From the NCBI RefSeq assembly GCF_902827225.1, contig NZ_LR792632.1, positions 639,030-703,029 of the forward strand: a stretch of 64,000 nt of DNA, given 5' to 3'. Positions 56,808 through 64,000 of this stretch are shown here, one piece after another. The notes below the pieces were generated by a model. It was not told the origin of the DNA and did not search any database. It saw only the letters and a program-made list of their open reading frames with translations. This stretch comes from Methanocaldococcus lauensis. GTDB taxonomy: Archaea > AGJL01 > Methanococci > Methanococcales > Methanocaldococcaceae. Every line of letters starts with the position of its first letter. Position 1 is the first letter of the stretch. The translations under genes and the position numbers were made by a program.

Positions 56808-57974
56808 TTATTCTATCTTAACAGCATGGGCACATCTTTTTGCAAGTTCTCTTGCCTCCTCAATAGAGTTTGCATATGCCAAAGCTACTCCCATCCTTCT
56901 ACCTACTTTTGCATTCGGCTTACCAAACAATCTTAATTTTGTATTAGGTACTTTTAATGCATCTTTTATATCGTATTTTGGAGCGTATTTGTTTATATTT
57001 GCTTTTATTACATGGCTTGCTCCTGGTGTAATAAGTTTTGTTGAAACTGGTAAGCCCAATATTGCTCTAACATGAATCTCAAACTCACTCATCTCCTGAG
57101 TAACCATCGTAACCATTCCTGTATCGTGTGGTCTTGGTGAAACCTCACTAAATATAACCTCATCTCCTTTAACAAACATTTCAACTCCAAATATCCCATA
57201 ACCTCCTAATGCATTGGTTATCTTTTTTGCTATCTCTTGTGCTTGTTCTTTTAACGCACCCATTTCGTGAGGTTGCCAACTTTCGTGATAATCTCCATCT
57301 ATCTGAATATGCCCTATTGGCTCGCAAAATTTAGTTCCTTCCTCTGTAACTGCTGTTAATAATGTTATTTCGTAATCAAAGTTTATAAATTCTTCAACAA
57401 TAACTCTATTTCCTATCCCTCTTGCTCCTTCTTTTGCTCTAATCCACGCTTTTTCTATATCCTTTTCTTTTTTAATTACACTTTGCCCTTTTCCAGATGA
57501 GGACATAATTGGTTTAACAACACAAGGCAATCCAATTTTTTCAACTGCTTCCTTTAACTCCTCCAAAGAATTTGCAAATTCATATTTAGCAGTTTTTAAT
57601 TTTAACTTTTCAGCGGCTAATCTTCTTATTAGTTCTCTATTCATTGTTATTTTTGTTGCCTCTGCAGTAGGAACAACAGTATATCCATCTTTTTCAGCAT
57701 CTATTAACGCATCAGTATTTATCGCCTCAATCTCTGGAACTATGTAATCTGGCTCTTCCCTTTTAATAATCGCCATTAAAGCATCGTAATCTTTCATATC
57801 AATAACATAACTTTTATGAGATACTTGCATAGCAGGAGCATTTTGATATCTATCTACGGCAATACATTCAATTCCTAATCTTTGCGCTTCAATAACAACC
57901 TCTTTCCCTAACTCTCCACTACCTAACAATAAAAATTTAACACTACCCTTCAAAAGAGGTGTCCCAATTGCCAT
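56808..57974 (-). CDS. purT: Formate-dependent GAR transformylase
   Basis: A 388-residue ATP-grasp enzyme that uses formate and ATP to formylate glycinamide ribonucleotide, replacing folate-dependent PurN in methanogens. [57 protein letters not shown] and [17 protein letters not shown] are classic PurT motifs. ATG at 57974 follows TTGGTGGAATTT. Its 3' end is 12 bp from the convergent ferredoxin-like gene. The gap upstream (57975-58252) carries inverted repeats. Confidence 0.96.
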   Translation of the reverse strand: MAIGTPLLKGSVKFLLLGSGELGKEVVIEAQRLGIECIAVDRYQNAPAMQVSHKSYVIDMKDYDALMAIIKREEPDYIVPEIEAINTDALIDAEKDGYTVVPTAEATKITMNRELIRRLAAEKLKLKTAKYEFANSLEELKEAVEKIGLPCVVKPIMSSSGKGQSVIKKEKDIEKAWIRAKEGARGIGNRVIVEEFINFDYEITLLTAVTEEGTKFCEPIGHIQIDGDYHESWQPHEMGALKEQAQEIAKKITNALGGYGIFGVEMFVKGDEVIFSEVSPRPHDTGMVTMVTQEMSEFEIHVRAILGLPVSTKLITPGASHVIKANINKYAPKYDIKDALKVPNTKLRLFGKPNAKVGRRMGVALAYANSIEEARELAKRCAHAVKIE

Positions 57975-58057
57975 AAATTCCACCAAAAAATTTTTAGCAT
58001 TAAAAATTTTATTCTATATTTTTAGCTTTTAAAGGAATCCTTAATATAGTTTTTGTC

Positions 58058-58210
58058 ATAGGACTTTCGCATGGATAAATATTAATTAATGAATATTTGA
58101 TGCCTTTAGCATCATATTTTCCTTATTAATTATATAAACTACGAAAGTCCTATATATTTTAAGATATTTATGATTTGGCATTTAAAAATTTATTTCTGCG
58201 AAAGTTCTAT
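58058..58210. repeat. Three copies of a 14-bp element, inverted, in the purT/radical SAM gap
   Basis: ataggactttcgca at 58058-58071 is inverted to tacgaaagtcctat at 58140-58153 and to tgcgaaagttctat at 58197-58210. Between the first two lies a hairpin, tgatgc-cttta-gcatca (58099-58115), so the 96-bp unit can fold into a long structure. Left and right ends are TA. It could be a small MITE, nested, or an operator array for the divergent purT and radical SAM promoters. Confidence 0.7.
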
Positions 58211-58252
58211 GTTAATTATCCCATTTGGGGATAAATGTTTTTAGGGGTTGAT

Positions 58253-59533
58253 ATGGGAGAAAACACAGCTTTGGTAGTTTATTATACAAAACAACACAAA
58301 AATAGTTTTAATGCATTGATTGGAGCATTAGAGGTTAATGAATACTTTGACAATTTTCCTATATACTTTGCCAATAAAAAAGATATTTATAACTTAGAAA
58401 GAATTTTAAAGAAGTATGATAAAGTAATTATTGCAATATCGTTTTTTACAACTGAGTTATGGAAAACCTATGAATTAATGAAAAAACTAAAAATTAAATA
58501 TAAAGAATATAGTAATAAAATAATTTACTTAGCTGGAGGACCTCACCCTACTGGAGATCCGAAGGGAACTTTAAAATTAGGGTTTGATGTAGTTTGCATT
58601 GGAGAAGGAGAAGAGACATTTCCAGAATTTATTATGTCAGTTAGTGAGTATGAAAATTATAAAAAAGTTAAAGGAATATGTTATTTTGAAGAGGATAAAT
58701 TTATATACACTGGAAAAAGAAAACCTATTGATTTAAATAAGTATCCGCCATTTCCAATAAAATATAACAAATTTGGACATATAGAGATAACGAGAGGCTG
58801 TCCTTATAAATGTTATTTCTGTCAAACACCAAGAATATTTGGAAAAAATGTTAGACATAGAAGTATTGAAAATATATGTAAATATGTTGAAATAATGGCT
58901 GAAAAAAATTTAAAGGATATTAGATTTATAACACCAAATGCTTTTGGATATGGTTCTAAAACTGGAAAAGATGTTAATATTGACAAAATTGAAAATTTAC
59001 TAAAAAACATTAAAGAAATTTTAGGTAAAGACGGGAGAATATTCTTTGGAACATTTCCTTCAGAGGTTAGACCAGAGCATGTTAATGATGAAACAACTGA
59101 CTTAATTTTAAAATATACATACAATAAAAGTTTAGTTATTGGAGCACAGTCTGGAAGTGATAGAGTTTTAGAGTTGTGTAATAGAGGGCATACAGTTGAG
59201 GATATTTATAGAGCTGTATATATAGCAATAAAAAAAGGAATTAATGTAAGTTTAGATTTTATTTTTGGATTACCTGGGGAGACTAAGGAGGATATTGAGA
59301 AAACAATAGAGGTTATGAAAGATTTTATAAAATTAGGAGTTAAAATACACGCTCATGCTTTTATTCCATTACCACAAACTCCTTTTGCAAAGGCAAATCC
59401 TGGGGTTGTTGATAAAAAAATAATAATGGCTATGAGATATGAGATTCCCAAAGGAATATTCTATGGTTCGTGGCATAATCAACAGATGTTAGCTAAAAAA
59501 ATATCAAAGTATTTAAGATTTGGAGAGTTATAG
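58253..59533 (+). CDS. B12-binding domain radical SAM protein (TIGR04013-like)
   Basis: A 426-residue protein with an N-terminal Rossmann-type B12-binding-like domain (residues ~1-150: [33 protein letters not shown]) but no DxHxxG cobalamin His motif that I can see, then the radical SAM motif [19 protein letters not shown] (Cys-x3-Cys-x2-Cys, near residue 190) and [20 protein letters not shown] with [18 protein letters not shown]. Methanogen-specific members exist, function unknown. The ATG at 58253 follows AGGGGTTGAT; an earlier in-frame ATG at 58235 lacks a site. Confidence 0.88.
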   Translation: MGENTALVVYYTKQHKNSFNALIGALEVNEYFDNFPIYFANKKDIYNLERILKKYDKVIIAISFFTTELWKTYELMKKLKIKYKEYSNKIIYLAGGPHPTGDPKGTLKLGFDVVCIGEGEETFPEFIMSVSEYENYKKVKGICYFEEDKFIYTGKRKPIDLNKYPPFPIKYNKFGHIEITRGCPYKCYFCQTPRIFGKNVRHRSIENICKYVEIMAEKNLKDIRFITPNAFGYGSKTGKDVNIDKIENLLKNIKEILGKDGRIFFGTFPSEVRPEHVNDETTDLILKYTYNKSLVIGAQSGSDRVLELCNRGHTVEDIYRAVYIAIKKGINVSLDFIFGLPGETKEDIEKTIEVMKDFIKLGVKIHAHAFIPLPQTPFAKANPGVVDKKIIMAMRYEIPKGIFYGSWHNQQMLAKKISKYLRFGEL

Positions 59534-59583
59534 AGTTTTAAAATTAAAATATAACTAAATATGATTTAATAAATGGTGAAATA

Positions 59584-60708
59584 TTGAAAAGAATTGTTGA
59601 ACTGGATTATCTTAGAGGTATTGCAATATTGGGCGTTATTGCTATCCATGTAAGTGGTTATGGAATATTTGATTTAAATATATATTATAAATTATTTTAT
59701 GTATTAATGAACAACCTTACAAGATTTGCAGTTCCGTTTTTTATAATTATTAGTGGAATGGTATTGTCGTATAAATATGCAAACAACGGGATAAATTACA
59801 TATCATTTATTAAAAAAAGGATTAGTTTTATATTTATCCCCTATTTATTTTTTGTGTTGATATATTATTATTTTTTTCATATTGCCCGAGGAGAATCTTT
59901 TAGTGTGATTAATTTCTTAAAATACATTATATCTGGTTATGTAGCTCCTCATTTATACTTTATACCACTAATCTTTCAATTTTATATATTATTTCCTATC
60001 TTTATAAGTATTGCGAAATATCTAAATTCTAAAAAATTGCTTACAAATTTAGTAGTATTCATAATTTTTGGTATTATTTCCATATACTCTGTGTGTTATC
60101 TTCATATACTATCATGGGGCTTCCCCTTAATGATTACTCAGGCATATTTTTTCTTATTTGGATGTATATTAGGTTTAAACATTAGAAAATTTAAAGATGA
60201 ATTCCTCAATGATAAGGAAAACTTAATTAGAATTCTAATTTTATGGAGTATTTTAGCAGTTTATATAATATTAGACGGCTTATATCTAAAAACTTTTAAA
60301 TTTTATAATGATTTTCATTTCTACTTTTATTATTTTGGTATTACTGGATATAGTATATTACTATTCATCTTACTCTTTAAATTATCGAACTATATACACA
60401 ACAAAAAGATTTTTAATATAATTTTAAAAATTGGACAATATTCTTTTGGAATCTATCTTATCCATTATTTGTTTGTGCGATATGATTTATTTATAAGGGG
60501 TATCTATCAACTACTTAAGGGAGTAATAAACAACAATTTTTTAAAATTTTTAAATAATAGCATCATTAACCTTAATATTCAATATTATAATAGTGTAAGT
60601 TACTTTATTTTATACTTCATTTTAGTCTTAATTTTAAGTTATATTACTACTTATCTATTCACAGAGTTAAAAATAAAAATTAAAAAACATAGGAGGACAT
60701 TGTTATGA
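59584..60708 (+). CDS. Membrane acyltransferase (acyltransferase_3 family), TTG start
   Basis: A 374-residue protein with about ten transmembrane helices. ELDYLRGIAILGVIAIHVSG has the Arg and His characteristic of Acyl_transf_3, with FAVPFFIIISGMVLSYKYA following. These enzymes transfer acyl groups to sugars of surface polymers. Initiation is TTG at 59584 after GGTGAAATA. The stop overlaps the next gene's start by 4 bp (ATGA), so the acyltransferase and the flavoprotein are translationally coupled. Codon use is like neighbours. The substrate is unknown. Confidence 0.88.
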   Translation: MKRIVELDYLRGIAILGVIAIHVSGYGIFDLNIYYKLFYVLMNNLTRFAVPFFIIISGMVLSYKYANNGINYISFIKKRISFIFIPYLFFVLIYYYFFHIARGESFSVINFLKYIISGYVAPHLYFIPLIFQFYILFPIFISIAKYLNSKKLLTNLVVFIIFGIISIYSVCYLHILSWGFPLMITQAYFFLFGCILGLNIRKFKDEFLNDKENLIRILILWSILAVYIILDGLYLKTFKFYNDFHFYFYYFGITGYSILLFILLFKLSNYIHNKKIFNIILKIGQYSFGIYLIHYLFVRYDLFIRGIYQLLKGVINNNFLKFLNNSIINLNIQYYNSVSYFILYFILVLILSYITTYLFTELKIKIKKHRRTLL

Positions 60709-61901
60709 AGATTGGCATAGTTGGTGGTGGATTGGGAGGATTATTAACAGGAGCATTGTTATCTAAGAATCATGAAGTTGTTATATTTGAAAAACTTCCA
60801 TTTTTGGGTGGGAGATTTACTAATTTGGAATATGAAGGATTTCAACTAACAACAGGAGCTTTACATATGATACCACATGGAGATGATGGATATTTAGCTC
60901 AGTTATTAAGAAAGGCAGGAGCTAATGTAAAAATTATAAATTCAAATCCTGATGGAACTTTTTTAATTAATGGAAAAGAATATTTATACAGAGATTTATT
61001 TTCTCTTTTAGGATTTAAAGATAAGATTAAGGCTATAACAATGTCTGCCAAGTTAAAGTTAGGAAATGTTGATAAAAATATTTCATTTGGAGAGTTCTTA
61101 GAAGATGTTGAGTTAGCTCTAAAAATAGGGAATGCATTTACAGGATGGGCTTTAAGTTTAACTGCCTATGAAACTCCAATGAGTGAAATTATTGAGATTG
61201 CTAAAAATTATTACAAATTTGGAGGTCCTGGAATTCCTATTGGTGGTTGTAAGGCAGTTATTGATAAACTTTTAAGAATTATTAAAACAAATAATGGAAA
61301 AATTATTAAAGAATATGAAGTTAAAAAAATAGAGATTGATGAGAAAGCATATATTGATGATTACGAATTTGATGTAGTTGTTAGTAATATATCTCCTATA
61401 GAAACCCAAAAAATTTGTAATATTAAATTTTTAAAATCAAAGCCAAAACCTTCCAAAGGGATAAAAATATCTATAGCCACAAAAGAAGGAATTATAAAGC
61501 ATGGAGGGGTTTTATTTACACCAGAATGTGAAAGAATAAATGGATTGAATCAAGTGACAAATGTAGATAAATCCTTAGCCCCTGAAGGATGGCACTTAGT
61601 TATGACTCATCAAGCACAAATAACTAACAATGTAAAAAAAGAGATAGATTTAGGTTTGGAGGATATTGATAGATTATTTAAAGGTAAAGATTATAGAATC
61701 TTGCATATACAGTCATATAGAGAAAGTTGGCCAGTAAATCACGCTTCTAATGGAACAGATATAGATAATATTGTAAATGATAAACTCTTTTTAGTTGGAG
61801 ACGGATGTAAGGGGAGAGGAGGAATTGAAGTTGAAGGAATAGCCATGGGAGTTTTAAAAGTCGTTAATTATATAGAGCATTTAAATAAAAAGATGAATTA
61901 A
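60705..61901 (+). CDS. CrtI/phytoene-desaturase-like FAD oxidoreductase
   Basis: A 398-residue flavoprotein: GIVGGGLGGLLTGALLSKNH (FAD loop), VIFEKLPFLGGRF, then TGALHMIPHGDDGYLAQLLR and a C-terminal LFLVGDGCKGRGGIEVEGIA with the second FAD contact, all as in the phytoene dehydrogenase/geranylgeranyl reductase-like superfamily. It is shorter than CrtI. GGRFTNLEYEGFQLTTGALH is typical of archaeal members of unassigned function, maybe desaturation or saturation of isoprenoid chains. An AGGAGGACATTGTT site precedes the ATG, inside the upstream gene. Confidence 0.87.
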   Translation: MKIGIVGGGLGGLLTGALLSKNHEVVIFEKLPFLGGRFTNLEYEGFQLTTGALHMIPHGDDGYLAQLLRKAGANVKIINSNPDGTFLINGKEYLYRDLFSLLGFKDKIKAITMSAKLKLGNVDKNISFGEFLEDVELALKIGNAFTGWALSLTAYETPMSEIIEIAKNYYKFGGPGIPIGGCKAVIDKLLRIIKTNNGKIIKEYEVKKIEIDEKAYIDDYEFDVVVSNISPIETQKICNIKFLKSKPKPSKGIKISIATKEGIIKHGGVLFTPECERINGLNQVTNVDKSLAPEGWHLVMTHQAQITNNVKKEIDLGLEDIDRLFKGKDYRILHIQSYRESWPVNHASNGTDIDNIVNDKLFLVGDGCKGRGGIEVEGIAMGVLKVVNYIEHLNKKMN

Positions 61902-61943
61902 TTAAAATAAATTAATAAACTTCTATTTTGTGGGGATGCAACT

Positions 61944-63953
61944 ATGGATATGGAAACATTAGAAGACTTTAAAGACTATTTAGTTGCATATTTAAGGAAT
62001 ATTCACCAAGAGGATATTATATTAGACAGTGAAAAAATTGTAATTGATTTAAATAAACTTTATGAATATGGGTTAATGGAATTTGTAGAGTTTTTAGTAG
62101 ATAATCCTGAAGAGGGAATTAAATTTATAAAAGAGTGTTACTATGAGGCATACTACACTTTAAAAAACGAATATCCAAAAAACATAATAGTTTCAGTAAG
62201 GAATTTGCCAAAAATTTTTAAAACTACAAGGAAAGGGAAGATTTTTACAGTAGAGGATATTAGAAGCAATACTTTAGGGAAGTTGGTAGAATTTGAAGGA
62301 ATCATAGTAATGGCATCAAAAATTAGACCAATGCTAAAATATGCATATTATATATGTCCAAAATGTGGAAGAGAATATTATAAGGAGATAGATATTTTGA
62401 ATTTTGAGAGTGAAAAATCTGTATGTGAATGTGGCTCGGAATTAAATTTAATTGAAGATAAATCGACATATACTGACTTCCAAGAAATAAAAGTTCAGCA
62501 ACCTTTAGACTTAATGGAAAATCCAGAAGAACCTCCAAAGTATGTAACCGTGTTTTTAGAGAACAGTTCAGGAGTGTATGCTGGAAGAGTTAAAATAACT
62601 GGCGTTCCAATAAAAATTAGAAAGAGCAAAAAACTTCCTATATATGAAATTTATGTTAAGGCAATACATTGTGAAGTCTTAGATGGAGATGTTAAAATTA
62701 AATTAACTAATTCAGATATTGAAAATATTAAAAAATTAGCTAAAAGGCAGGATATCATTGATATATTGGCTGATAGATTAATTCCTGAAATTAGGGGACA
62801 TTCAGCAATAAAAAGAGCTGTATTTTTGCAACAAATAAAAGGAGTGAAAAAACCAGGTAAGAGGGCGGATATTCATATACTCCTAATAACAGACCCAGGA
62901 ATTGGGAAGACAGTAATTTTAAGAAAAATTGCTGAAATTCCTGGTAATTTGTATGGTTCAGTTACAACTGCAACTGGAGTTGGTTTAACTGCCGCAGTAG
63001 TCAGGGAAAAAACTGAAATTGGAGAAGATACATGGGTTATAAAACCAGGGTTATTGGTTAAGGCACATAAGGGAACTGCCTGTATTGATGAATTAACTGT
63101 TAATAAAGATTTGCAAAGTTATATCTTAGAGGCAATGGAAAGTCAAACAATTCATATTAGTAAAGGAGGAATTAATGCTAAATTGCCTGCTGAATGTGCA
63201 ATATTGGCAGCATGTAATCCAAGATGGGGTAGATTTAATCCAGAAGTTTCTGTAGCTGAGCAGATAAACATCCCTGCCCCACTATTAAGTAGATTTGACT
63301 TAATATTTCCAATTAGAGATGTTTCTGATAAGAATAGAGATAGAGACATTGCAGAATATATTATTGACTTACATAGGGCATACTTAGATGACAATATAAA
63401 TAAAAAGATAGGGCTAAATTATTTGGAAGTTGATGGTGTAAAGATTGACAAGGAGTTTATAATAAAATACATTTACTACGCAAGGCAGAAAAAGCCAGTA
63501 ATTAGCGAAAGAGCCAAAGAATTATTTATTAATTACTATGTTGAAATGAGAAAAAAGCACCAAATAACTGCAAGACAGTTGGAATCTGCTATAAGAATTG
63601 CTGAGGCACATGCAAAGGCAAAGTTAAAGGATGTAGTTGATGAAGAAGATGCCAAAGAGGCAATAAATATTATCACTGAATGCTTAAAAGAAATTGCCTA
63701 TGACCCAGAGACAGGAATATTTGATGTTGATAAAATATTAGGAGTTTCTAAGAAAGAAAGGGATAAATTAATTGTTGTTTATGAGATAATTAAGGAATTG
63801 GCAGAAAAATCAGAGCTCGTTGAGTATGTTGATATTGCTGAAGAGGCTAAAAAGAAAGGAATTAAAGAGGACGAATTAGAAAATATTATTAAAAAATTAG
63901 TTAAGTATGGTGATATTGACGAACCAAAGCCGGGAAGATATAGAATATTATAA
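61944..63953 (+). CDS. mcm: MCM replicative helicase (minichromosome maintenance protein)
   Basis: A 669-residue MCM. The N-terminal domain has a zinc motif CPKCGREYY...CECG around residues 138-170 and an OB fold. The AAA+ core has a Walker A LLITDPGIGKTVILR (canonical GDPGxxKS replaced by TDPGIGKT), Walker B ACIDELTVNKD, sensor 1 AACNPRWGRF and arginine finger LLSRFDLIF, and the helix-2 insert DLQSYILEAMESQTIHISKG. A winged-helix C-terminus (VDIAEEAKKKGIKEDEL) completes the layout. No intein. Methanocaldococcus has several MCM paralogues; this is not necessarily the main one. ATG after GGGGATGCAACT. Confidence 0.94.
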   Translation: MDMETLEDFKDYLVAYLRNIHQEDIILDSEKIVIDLNKLYEYGLMEFVEFLVDNPEEGIKFIKECYYEAYYTLKNEYPKNIIVSVRNLPKIFKTTRKGKIFTVEDIRSNTLGKLVEFEGIIVMASKIRPMLKYAYYICPKCGREYYKEIDILNFESEKSVCECGSELNLIEDKSTYTDFQEIKVQQPLDLMENPEEPPKYVTVFLENSSGVYAGRVKITGVPIKIRKSKKLPIYEIYVKAIHCEVLDGDVKIKLTNSDIENIKKLAKRQDIIDILADRLIPEIRGHSAIKRAVFLQQIKGVKKPGKRADIHILLITDPGIGKTVILRKIAEIPGNLYGSVTTATGVGLTAAVVREKTEIGEDTWVIKPGLLVKAHKGTACIDELTVNKDLQSYILEAMESQTIHISKGGINAKLPAECAILAACNPRWGRFNPEVSVAEQINIPAPLLSRFDLIFPIRDVSDKNRDRDIAEYIIDLHRAYLDDNINKKIGLNYLEVDGVKIDKEFIIKYIYYARQKKPVISERAKELFINYYVEMRKKHQITARQLESAIRIAEAHAKAKLKDVVDEEDAKEAINIITECLKEIAYDPETGIFDVDKILGVSKKERDKLIVVYEIIKELAEKSELVEYVDIAEEAKKKGIKEDELENIIKKLVKYGDIDEPKPGRYRIL

Positions 63954-63970
63954 TACTTTTTGGGATAACT

Positions 63971-64000
63971 ATGGGAAAAATAGAATATTTAAAGAAGGAA
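63971..64000 (+). CDS. Start of a gene, cut by the window edge
   Basis: Ten codons (MGKIEYLKKE) after a GGGATAACT ribosome-binding site, 18 bp behind the MCM stop. Too short to identify; same strand as MCM and probably co-transcribed. Confidence 0.55.
   Translation, partial: MGKIEYLKKE

Overview
The window is chromosomal DNA of a hyperthermophilic hydrogenotrophic methanogen, almost certainly Methanocaldococcus or a close relative. The evidence is strong A+T richness with GC-rich islands only at structured RNAs, ribosome-binding sites of the GGTGAT type, class III (Q-x-S-x-E) pilin signal peptides, a tungsten-type formylmethanofuran dehydrogenase operon, an Hmd paralogue, coenzyme F420 (CofG) and corrinoid genes, PAN, a class I LeuS of archaeal type and an archaeal SRP RNA. 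Gene content and local order resemble what I remember of M. jannaschii, in rearranged blocks; this was not checked by alignment.

Layout. 1-7.5 kb: end of an Hmd paralogue, a FIST-domain protein, a 26-bp tandem repeat, pgk, a methanogenesis-marker-2 type protein with a small partner, a methyltransferase, pheA and a disulfide oxidoreductase. 7.5-9.3 kb: a scar region with a broken archaeal ATPase gene fused to a truncated dead tnpB, a structured repeat (copy 1), and the SRP RNA. 9.4-18 kb: a phosphodiesterase, ferredoxin, purO, a PhoU-like/Pit pair, a hydrogenase maturation protease, leuS and a KamA-family radical SAM enzyme. 18-18.6 kb: a degraded mobile-element-like segment, tRNA-Val(GAC) and a decayed duplication of its 3' end. 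18.7-24.1 kb: a CDF transporter, a metallo-beta-lactamase fold protein, cofG, aIF1A, Rio1 and a KH protein, followed by copy 2 of the structured repeat on the opposite strand. 24.6-28.6 kb: thioredoxin reductase, a beta-CASP nuclease, an N6-adenine methyltransferase and isopentenyl phosphate kinase. 28.6-35 kb: a pilin-like operon and an nnrD / PHP / NifH-like ATPase / membrane protein / HTH operon. 35-43.7 kb: aldolase, TrmO, TatD, DUF362-ferredoxin, pyrB, cbiF, DUF2207/LemA and guaAA. 43.9-44.5 kb: a broken tnpB with a better-preserved right end. 44.7-49 kb: PAN, aroC, pyrG. 49-54.2 kb: the fwd operon, with a HTH-ferredoxin gene first and a divergent HTH regulator. 55.4-58.3 kb: two small inverted-repeat elements, an OsmC protein, a ferredoxin-like protein and purT. 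58.3-64 kb: a radical SAM protein, a membrane acyltransferase overlapping a CrtI-like oxidoreductase, MCM, and the first codons of another gene.

Most genes are housekeeping or core methanogenesis. The best unexplained signal is the pair of about 200-bp repeats at 8.7 and 24.1 kb. They share blocks of near identity and a 53-nt hairpin whose stem is preserved by a compensatory G-C to A-T change, which points to a selected RNA or single-stranded DNA structure. Other points worth a look are two genes whose Shine-Dalgarno-matched initiator position reads ATA, an orphan NifH/BchL-like ATPase in an operon with a PHP phosphoesterase, operator-like palindromes in the fwd divergent promoter, and two MITE-like elements with TA at their ends. 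All coordinates, motifs and alignments were read by eye.
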